Assembly: GCA_911728435.2 (NCBI GenBank)
Contig: OU452200.1
Span: 35,913,715 to 35,977,714, forward strand
DNA length: 64,000 nucleotides
Reading direction: 5' to 3'
From: Apoderus coryli
Taxonomy: Eukaryota; Arthropoda; Insecta; Coleoptera; Attelabidae
Part shown: positions 56,067 to 64,000 of the stretch, one piece after another
Layout of the letters: every line of letters starts with the position of its first letter
Numbering within the stretch: position 1 is the stretch's first letter
The notes under the pieces: generated by a model
Database searches by the model: none
What the model was told of the DNA's origin: nothing
What the model saw: only the letters and a program-made list of their open reading frames with translations
Made by a program: the position numbers and the translations under genes

Positions 56067-56344
56067 GAGCAGATCTCGAACGACCATCCAAGATGGAGGC
56101 GTACCATATTTACGAGGGCCATCAAGCTTTTGAGGAGCAGCGTCGACAACATGAGGATGCGAAGAGACAGCATCGAAAGGAGAGAGAACTCATCGATGGG
56201 ACAGCGTATCTACAAGAGCCCGTAAATGGTGGTGATTGGATGTGTCAATTTTGTGACAAAATTTGCGGCTCGAGTATCGGTCGTTTTAGCCATCTTAGGA
56301 TTCACAACAGAAATCCCTGGGTTGGAGTAATTAATACTCGTTAG
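56062..56344 (+). pseudogene. Non-LTR retrotransposon C-terminal end with C2H2-type finger
   Basis: One frame reads NWEQISNDHPRWRR, then after a shift YEGHQAFEEQRRQHEDAKRQ, then GDWMCQFCDKICGSSIGRFS and HLRIHNR before a stop at 56342. The 'W..L..DR..WR' line, the EEQRR helix and the C-x2-C..H-x3-H finger form the usual C-terminus of a group of insect and vertebrate non-LTR elements. The body of the element is absent. Confidence 0.65.
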
Positions 56345-56679
56345 CGAGTGTATGCTGATTCCTTAAATATAATGAACAAATTGTTTGGTTTGAGTATTGC
56401 TTTTACCTTCTGTTTTAGGTATACCCCATAGAGAAACCATAATAAAATGTAATGGTTCTTAACTTCGAAAAAAAAATTGTCAAATAACTTTGAAGTACCT
56501 ATTATTGAAAGTGTTTATAAATTCTATACTCGGAAAAAATAGCTCATTTGACAAGAAAACATACATATATTACATATCCACTCGAAAAGGCTTCTGCAAA
56601 ATGGTAAATTGCAAGACCATTAGCCAAGAACTAACAGAATCTACTGTGTGAAGTAATTGAAATTTGAATTGGGGGTATG

Positions 56680-57000
56680 TAATAATAATAAGCGTATATT
56701 TCCAACAGATTCACACAAAAAATCCAATTACAGGAAATCTCTACAAGTCAATACTTAATTATTGCTAACATACAACGTATTATGAGTAATTACAAAGAAC
56801 AAGAGAAATAAAAATGCAAACATTAGTGATAATAATAATACTACAATAATAATCAGAATAGCAATAAAAATAATAATAATAAACAACAACAATAATATGC
56901 AATAGCCACATACAGAATACTTATGAAAAACACTACATCTATACATACTCACGAAAGAGACACCGCACACTTACAGCAGTAAAATCATGACTGGATTGAG
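56680..57000. repeat. AAT/ATAATA-rich simple sequence
   Basis: Runs of AATAATAAT, ACAACAACAA and GAAATAAAAA between two retroelement relics. The minus-strand ORF of poly-Ile/Leu here is an artefact. Confidence 0.7.
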
Positions 57001-57134
57001 CTAATTATCCTTGCAACAGAGTCAAACTACATATCGAATTTAGAACAGTTCATGTTAAAAGTTGAACAAATAAAATAAATAGGCCTCTGTCGAAGAAGAT
57101 TTGTTCTTGGAGCATCAGTATAAAACGGCCGACC

Positions 57135-57815
57135 TTGCCTAGTCGCCCACATATTTATTTTGCCGACCAGGTAAATGCAATCCAAATGGCGGTGCAATAC
57201 TTAGGTTGTACAAAAATTTGACGCCCAGAACTTTTCTTCGAGTCTCCAAAGCTACGATGTCAAAGCGTAAAAGAAGTGAATCATGATCGGTACCACGGAC
57301 CGGATAAGCACCATCCCTCCTAAAGGCAAGATATTTTACAAACCGTCGCTGAATATATTCAATTGCACTAGTGTGACGCAGATACAGGGGGTTCCAAATC
57401 ACTGAGCCGTACTCCAGTTTAGATCTGACAAATGTGTATTAAAGCAATCTGAAAGTTGAGGGGTTGTTGAAAAGGGTACAGTTTCTGATAATGAATCCAA
57501 GCATCCTAGATGACGTGTTAACAACATCGTCGATATGTAAAGAAACGCTGAATTCTTGATAGAACAATATACCCAGATCCTTAATATGGTCGTATCTATT
57601 CAGCGAGGCACCATCCAAGTTGTAGTCGAATAAAATAGGACTCTTAGACCTTGTGTAAACTAACAATACTACACTTGTCAGTATTAAGTTGCAGTCTATT
57701 GGCATTACACCATCCAAGTCGGCACAGTCAAGCGCACAGTATATCGTAGTCTGTTGTTTTATAAATGAGAAAACTATACTTATGTAGTCTTTCATGACCA
57801 AATTCTAAAGCGAAA
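57135..57815 (-). pseudogene. Non-LTR retrotransposon relic (RT C-terminal part)
   Basis: On minus: KSPILFDYNLDGASLNRYDH, IKDLGILFYQEFSVSLHIDD, SSRMLGFIIRNCTLFNNPST, then after a frame break VIWNPLYLRHTSAIEYIQRR, FVKYLAFRRDGAYP and the tail ALETRRKVLGVKFLYNLSIA. These are the 'KDLGV.FD..L.F..HI' thumb and 'ALVRSKLEY.S.VW.P' blocks after YADD of Jockey-like elements. The catalytic core is gone. Confidence 0.85.
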
Positions 57816-58534
57816 TGTAACTCGATTACAGGAAATATCAGCAGTTAATTATTAATTAAAAATTTGCAAGTTATGTATTTTAGTTTACAGCTTTGGGAAT
57901 TGAATTATTCTTAGTAAGTAATTATTATTGAACTATTTATAATTAATTGCAAATAAAATCACTATTATTTGTCCGAAAACCCAAAAGTGCTTTTTCTTTA
58001 CAAATCCAACTAAGGAAAATCTAGATTTGTACCATCTAGCGTTTTTTTATTAGAAAATCAATAAAACAAAAACACATTTTCTACATTAATAACACTTTAT
58101 TACTCGAAAGAAATCATTTTTTAATATTTTTGTATTACAATAATTATATTAAAATTATTACAGTAAATAGTAGTAATATTAACAGTAATATTTGTTAACA
58201 TTATTGAAAATGGAGGAGACTATACCTGTTTACCTAATTATTGCAAACAATCAATTATTATTATATTGAACACAGCTTTAAAAAAAAAAAAAAAACAAAA
58301 CTTTTTAAACAATATTTTATTCTCCAAATGAATGTATCGAATTAAGATGTATCAAAAAATAACTACTAAGAATCATTATAATATTTTTGTTTTTCGCTAT
58401 CATATTATGTCAGAAAAGGAAATTATTATTATTATCATTATTACAATAATTAATTATTAATTAAAAATTATTATTATTAGAATAAAAAAATGCGAAACAA
58501 AAGTAGTCTGGAACAACATTACTTAAATGCATTA

Positions 58535-61500
58535 TTAACTCAACTGTCCACAATCGCCTACAACGACTTTTTTGGAGGTTTTACCGGATTGTGAACCGAA
58601 TGCTTCAATTTTTTTCACTATATCCATACCTTCAACGACGCAACCAAATACAACGTGCCTGTAACAAATATCGTTATATAAGCCTCTATTATAAATTTTT
58701 TAATCGGTAGATGTGCCGCAAAATCCGTACAGAATATATAGAAATATGTTTTGGTGGCAACTGTTCTCATAATTAATAAAAATTCAAGAATGGTTGATTA
58801 CGAGAAAGCATTTGACAGAGTTGAACATCCCAAACTAATGCAGCTCCTCATGAATCTTCACATAGATCAAAAAGACATCAGATGTATAGAAAATCTATAT
58901 TAGTACCAGACTGCACAGATTAGGCTCAATAATGAGCTGTCTGATGATATAGAGATCCGGAGGGGCGATGTGTCTTGTCCCCGCTTTTGTTCAACCTGTA
59001 GCATTGGAAGATACGGAAATCGGTATTAAAGGCAACGGAGTGTTTATTAATAACATACGTTATGCTGATGACACAGTGCTCATCACTGATAACATGCAAG
59101 ACTTACAAAGACTGATCAACACAGTCGGTCAACATCGCAGATTGATGGGTCTAAACATAAACACTAAAAAGACGAAGTTTATGATAATATCAAGGAACCT
59201 AAATGCTGAAGACTCACAGTTATCATTCAACGCAATGCGCATAGACAGAGTGAACAAATTTAAATACTTGGGCATGTGGTTATCTGAAGACTGGACCTCT
59301 AATATCGAGGTCAAGAGTCGCATGGAACAAGCTCGACAAGCATTCCTAAGACTGAGGAGAGTATTTAGTTGCTCGGACTTCGATCTCGGTCTGAGGTTGA
59401 GATTCTTAAAGTGCTATGTGTGGTCAGTACTTCTCTACGGAATGGAAGGTTGGACCCTTAAAGTCAACAACATTAACAAATTGGAAGCGTTCGAGATGTG
59501 GCTTTACCGCAGAATACTCAAGATACCGTGGACTGCAAGAATAACAAACGTAGAAGAACATGAACTGTTAACCACCATTAAAAAGAGAAAGACTTCATAT
59601 CTGGGGCACGTCATCAGGAACAAGAAGTATGAGAATTTACAGTTGTTGATCGAGGGTAAGATAGAGGGCCGTAGAGGGATAGGAAGGAAGAGATTGTCCT
59701 GGTTGCGGAACATAAGACAGTGGACAGGAATAAATGACATGCAGACCCTAATTCACAGCGCAAGAGATAGAGAGGACATGGAAAATGTGATCGTAAACAT
59801 CCATTAGTGGATAGCATCCGAAGAAGAATGGTGCGGCAATAACAACCTTAACCATAATCCAGTAAAGTTACGTCTACAAGAAAAACTGAGTCCACTCTAT
59901 TTATGCCATAAAAAGTCATTTCTAATCATTCTGCCAAGCACCTCGCTGTGACGTTTGACAAGGAATATTCGTACTCGGAAGATATTAGTCCATTCAAAAA
60001 GGCCATAGATGGCGTTACTAGAATATTTGTTGTGAGACAAGAAACTCGAATCTAAGATTCTCACTGGGGAAAAACACATCCGTGTTTCAAGCCGAAGTAT
60101 TTGCAATTTTACAGGGTGCAAAACTAAATCGATTGAGGGCCTATACAAATAAGCCAATCAATGTATGTTCAGATAGCCAGGCGGCCTTAAGGGCGCTAAA
60201 AAGACCTAAGGTGACAACTAAACTGGTATGGGAATGCCAAAAAGAACTTAGGGCCTTGGCGGAACACAATAGGGTTAATCTAGTGTGGATCCCGGGGCAC
60301 TCGGGAATAGAAGGCAACGAGAGAGCGGATTGGCCCATATACTGGCACTGAACCTGCGCTGGGCTTATCTAAAAGAACGGCGCGGGAACTTCTGAAGTGC
60401 TGGGCCAAAAAAGAGCACCAGAGATATTGGGAACATATTCCTAAGCAGGAACAAGTTAAGAAATTCATACCAGGTGCAGCAACAAAACGAACTGAAAAAC
60501 TGCTAATATTAAGCAGGAGTCAGATTCGAATAACTATAGGACTCCTCACTGGGCATCGCGCCCTGAGTAGTCACCTAAATAAGATGGGGCTGTATAACGG
60601 GGACCTGCAATGCAGATTGTGTAATGGGGCAGCTGAAACAGCTCACCATGTGATATGTAAGTGTGTAGCTTTACAGCGAAGGCGACACGCTATCTTTGGG
60701 CACGCGCTGATTGCGCCTGCAGATATTGACATCCAACACGTAACTGAACTCTACAAGTTAGTGGAGGGTACAGGGTTGTTGGATTGGGTGGCATAAAATA
60801 CGGGGAATTTTCACAATAAGCTCATGAGGCTGCCGTGAAACCGGGGACACATGTCGAATGGGCTAGCTGACATTGTAAACATATCAGATGGTAGTGTTTT
60901 TACCATTGTACACGAACATTCGGGTGCGCGTGAGCTCAGAGTCGATCAAAAACAACAGCAAATGAACTTTTGCAGAAACTAAATTTTTTTGTTCCGTGAA
61001 TTAATTCTAGAAGCAATTCAACTTGTTATACTGAGAGTCCACGTACGAACCTTATAATGAAATTTCCTGTGTATGCCATGTGTTGGACATCATGCCTTTG
61101 ATTCACAGTATGGTTTAGGAGGTGGCTATGAATTTACTTGAACCAGCTTAATGCTTTTTTCGCTCTCTTTACAAACAGCTCCAAGTCCATTAAAGAGATA
61201 GTATCCGGGCCTGGAATAAAATGCCAGAACTAAGCGTCTTTCAGGTGGAAGAAACGTTCAATTTAACTATCAGAAGTGGGACATAATCTACTGTGATAGC
61301 AGACAGCCATTCTACTACGGCGTGGCTACGTTGCCACCTTAAAAATTCTATGGGAATGTCTTGGCAAACTTAACGAATTGACCAGCTGTAGCTTGAAATA
61401 AACTTCCAAAGCTCTCAAGCCAAGCAGGCATCAGTGTACTTCATCGTAGAATCTAACGTCTTTTCTTTCAATGTCTTTGATAACCTCGACAAAGTTGATA

Positions 61501-63497
61501 CAATGTCAATTTGTGTCTTAGGGTGGGCTAAAGTTATCAATCTATTCCACGATGTAGGAGTTCCTCAGGGTGGGGTCTTCTATTATTCTTACTTTTCATT
61601 AATGACATGACAATAATATCACAGGGAGTATAGTCAGGTTTCAAATGGTTCCTCTTACTAACTATTAAAGAATATGCGAATATGAATTTAGTTTATGGTG
61701 AAATGCAATGAAATTTAGATGCTACCGATAATAAGCCCAGCAAGAATTGGAGTTTGGTGGAACCTGCCGAGCCTTGCCCTCTTTTTTGCATATACCAAAT
61801 CTGATGGCATATCTGCACTCCGACCAGGGAATAATCACTGGTGCATCCAAAGCCTGTAGTTAATGAGAAGAGTACCTACGTTTTCATTTATTATTAGAAA
61901 AAAGAAATATATAAACCTATCTTACCTGTTGTCTAACCATGTAGTTTTGACCGTGGTGATGAAGAACTGTGATCCATTGGTGTCGGGACCAGCATTTGCC
62001 ATCGACATCACACCAGGACCAGTGTGTTTCAATGTGAAGTTCTCATCAGCGAATTTAGCACCATAAATGGATTTCCCACCAGTGCCATTGTGAGCGGTAA
62101 AGTCACCTCCCTACATACACAAAAACTATTGCAAATTACTTAATAATAAATTCGACAAAGAACCATACCTGACACATGAAATTGGGGATCACACGATGGA
62201 AAGTGGATCCTTTGTAGCCGAATCCCTTTTCGCCTGTGCAAAGGGCACGGAAGTTTTCAGCTGTTTTGGGCACAACATCACTGCGTAACTGAAATACAAA
62301 TTAAAGAATTGTTATGTACCAGTTTTTATTCCCAAAGTGCAAAAAAGCCACACTGCTAACTGAACATTTTAACATTTTTGTGGGGAGAGCATCTCTAGAC
62401 GATTTACGTCACAAAATCATTCGTGAATGTAGGAACATTACATCAGAAAGAAACTATTTTCAACACAATGGCAAGGCCAACATTGTAAACACCTGTTACA
62501 AATAAGATATTTGAAGATAGTCTTCAAAAAGTCTTAGCTCCTTTGGAAAGCTACCTACATGACAAAGTTATTCCGCATACCCTGTAAAATCGATCATCTA
62601 ATAGGTGCCTATGTACACATCAATGAATTAAAAATTTAACTAAAATAGGCACCTATTTACATTACCATTACAAGAAACACATTAACTAGGTACCAATATT
62701 ATACCATTCGATGAATACCTAATTATCGGTAAACATGGAAAAAGGATAAATAAATAATAAACCAACAGCAATCTCTACATTATGAACATGATCATGCATG
62801 CCATTGAATAAATTCTGTATCGATATAATTGAACAATGTTGCCAAACCCATCTTAAAATATTACAATACCAAAATTAGTACGTAGCTAGGTTTATTAATT
62901 ACTCACGAGATAATTGAAAAAATAAATTTGCATAAAGATTTCTCTACGATAACGCTAGAATAAAATTTGCTACCGGTAAAATATGAACAATCAAGAATTG
63001 AATATTAGAAGAAAAATAATATGGCAACAATGATATGCGCAAATGTACACACGCCTAAAATGTAATAGATGACTTTGGATATCGCCCTGATATATATTTT
63101 TTTATCAATAAATACCCATATACATTAAAAATCCTATTTCTTAACACAAAATACAAATCTATAATACTAGCTAAACAATAAATTAACTACAATACTATTT
63201 AATCATTGAAAAGTTGACCTGTAATTTTCCATTATAGGCATGGGACCATGCCGCTTTTATATCAAAAAATACATGTTAGTACGTTATTAATACACTTACC
63301 TCAATTACAATCCGACCCAGCGGTTGGTTATCAGCGGTCATATCGAAATATACTCTCGGAAGACCCATTTTTTTACTATAAAATTGATTTAAAACAGCGA
63401 AACTTAAAATGCCGGACTTCTGATGACTAGCGAATAATGCAGAACGCGAAGCGCAACAGAACGAAGTGGCTTGCCGAAGGGGAACGAAGATGGCCAT
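58535..63497 (-). CDS. Cyclophilin (peptidyl-prolyl cis-trans isomerase), four exons, with N-terminal extension
   Basis: Cyclophilins catalyse cis-trans isomerisation of prolyl bonds. Exons read 63497-63300, 62288-62169, 62110-61926 and 58658-58535; phases 0, 0, 2 agree and give 208 aa. From Met44 the protein is exactly 165 aa, the size of cytosolic cyclophilin A. Active-site residues are intact: [15 protein letters not shown] (catalytic Arg, Phe, Met, Gln), [15 protein letters not shown], and WLDNRHVVFG with the Trp that confers cyclosporin binding. Residues 1-43 ([20 protein letters not shown]..) lack acidic residues and contain Arg, Ser and hydrophobics, as expected of a mitochondrial presequence. 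An in-frame TAA precedes the first ATG. The last intron (61925-58659) is 3.3 kb and full of plus-strand retroelement relics. Confidence 0.95.
58790..59807 (+). pseudogene. RTE-like non-LTR retrotransposon relic in cyclophilin intron, 279-codon ORF
   Basis: Starts abruptly at [20 protein letters not shown] (catalytic block) and runs through a stop and a deletion at the GVRQGC..SPLLFNLY region. The reading frame 58968-59807 then continues [20 protein letters not shown] (YADD box), [51 protein letters not shown] and WTLKVNN. It ends with [17 protein letters not shown] and [20 protein letters not shown]. The C-terminal 279 codons are open, so it is younger than neighbouring relics, but the endonuclease and fingers are missing. 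Confidence 0.92.
60020..60796 (+). pseudogene. RNase H and zinc-knuckle end of an I/R1-type non-LTR element
   Basis: Reads [40 protein letters not shown] and [19 protein letters not shown], an RNase H fold with the Glu and Asp metal ligands and the HSG..GNE.AD end. After a frame slip it continues [20 protein letters not shown], then [20 protein letters not shown] and [20 protein letters not shown] (CCHC knuckle). This RNase-H-plus-knuckle end belongs to I and related clades and is distinct from the RTE-like relic 200 bp upstream. Confidence 0.88.
61500..61635 (+). pseudogene. Short reverse transcriptase scrap
   Basis: Reads [20 protein letters not shown], corresponding to the RT 'GVPQGSVLGPLLFLIFINDM' motif with a small deletion. 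About 30 codons, in the cyclophilin intron. Confidence 0.5.
62314..62505 (+). pseudogene. Possible transposase C-terminal scrap
   Basis: An open stretch reads [20 protein letters not shown] then [17 protein letters not shown]. The 'LR.KI..EC..IT.E' phrase occurs near the C-terminus of mariner-like transposases. It lies in the cyclophilin first intron and is weakly supported. Confidence 0.25.
62600..63240. other. Cyclophilin intron 1 remainder, AT-rich
   Basis: Two phrases TAGGTGCCTATGTACA and TAGGCACCTATTTACA lie ~45 bp apart in opposite sense, near 62600-62660. Nothing else is recognisable. Confidence 0.4.
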
Positions 63498-64000
63498 ATT
63501 TCTGATTTTTTATTGGCTCCCGGAAGTTGAATAAAATTGTATCTGTCAGTTGTTGTATGCTGTGTTGTCGGATTGCACTACGGCTGTATTTTAAAATAAA
63601 CTTGTAACGATCTGAGAGATAATACTAATTTAGTTAATATTAGTAAATCATTTTGTTCTATTCTTACTCTAACAATAGTTAATAAAAATATAATAAATAG
63701 TTAAAAATGTTTTAGAGAAAAGTTTCAAATAACTTGTCTGTACTACTGGCAACATGCTAGAGAAACATATTAGTGAATTGATCAACTATCAACGAGAAAC
63801 AAAAATATGAGTTGTTCACTTAAATGTGGTTATAAAATTGTCATATTTAAATTCGGATAATAAATCTTCAAACGCATAAGAAAAACATCTTTAAACCAAG
63901 AGAAATTATTATAAATCGAAATTAATGTGTGTAACTAATACGCATGCGGATACTGAAATGTTAAAAAATGTAGGCATTGATGCCAAGCATAAATATTTTA
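63498..64000. other. Upstream region of the cyclophilin gene
   Basis: No coding signal. The promoter should lie in the first few hundred bases here. The area next to the ATG is GC-richer, as in many housekeeping starts, but no defined element can be named. Confidence 0.35.

Noticed and set aside
1..64000. tRNA genes
   Set aside because: I looked for B-box phrases (GGTTCGAATCC type) on both strands by eye and found none convincing; a tRNAscan run would settle it.

Overview
This is a window of an AT-rich, repeat-laden insect nuclear genome. The two odorant receptor genes make the insect assignment firm. A beetle is plausible from the general look of the repeats, but the window alone does not prove it. 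Introns have GT..AG borders and intergenic DNA is mostly decayed transposon.

Five host genes can be assembled exon by exon with matching splice phases. (1) Rheb GTPase, minus, 5839-8799, complete at 183 aa, with leucine instead of the usual glutamine at residue 64. (2) A THAP zinc-finger gene, plus, 13895-15321, six exons with a one-base frameshift in exon 5. (3) An organic cation transporter-like SLC22/MFS gene, plus, 28960-37460, seven exons with only the short N-terminal exon missing. (4) Two odorant receptors in tandem on minus: one at 51860-40666 (five exons, last exon not found, 7.8 kb first intron) and one complete at 54581-52300 (seven exons, 393 aa). (5) Cyclophilin, minus, 63497-58535, four exons, 208 aa, with a 43-residue N-terminal extension before a second Met that would give a standard 165 aa cyclophilin A.

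Layout. 1-5.8 kb: retroelement scraps, a foldback element and a ~0.52 kb higher-order satellite. 5.8-8.8 kb: Rheb, whose introns hold transposase scraps and an opposite-strand THAP exon. 11-19 kb: an inverted segmental duplication of a dead THAP gene flanking the THAP gene at 13.9 kb. 19-28.9 kb: foldback elements, a Tc1 relic and two non-LTR retroelement relics. 29-37.5 kb: the transporter, its introns filled by a 2.2 kb mariner-like element, a ~53 bp minisatellite and a hairpin element that ends 10 bp before an exon. 38.9-54.6 kb: the odorant receptors, with a 5S rRNA fragment, two further THAP exons and many short inverted repeats in the first receptor's introns. 55-58 kb: a nearly perfect 273 bp hairpin, a TATCGATA-rich block and retroelement ends. 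58.5-63.5 kb: cyclophilin, with three retroelement relics stacked in its last intron.

The genes do not form an operon or pathway. The recurrent theme is the interplay of THAP-domain sequences, TIR/foldback elements and gene introns. The strongest points for a second look are the Leu64 Rheb, the shared frameshift in the inverted THAP copies, the element that supplies a splice acceptor region in the transporter, the 273 bp hairpin, the hammerhead-like motifs and the two-start cyclophilin.
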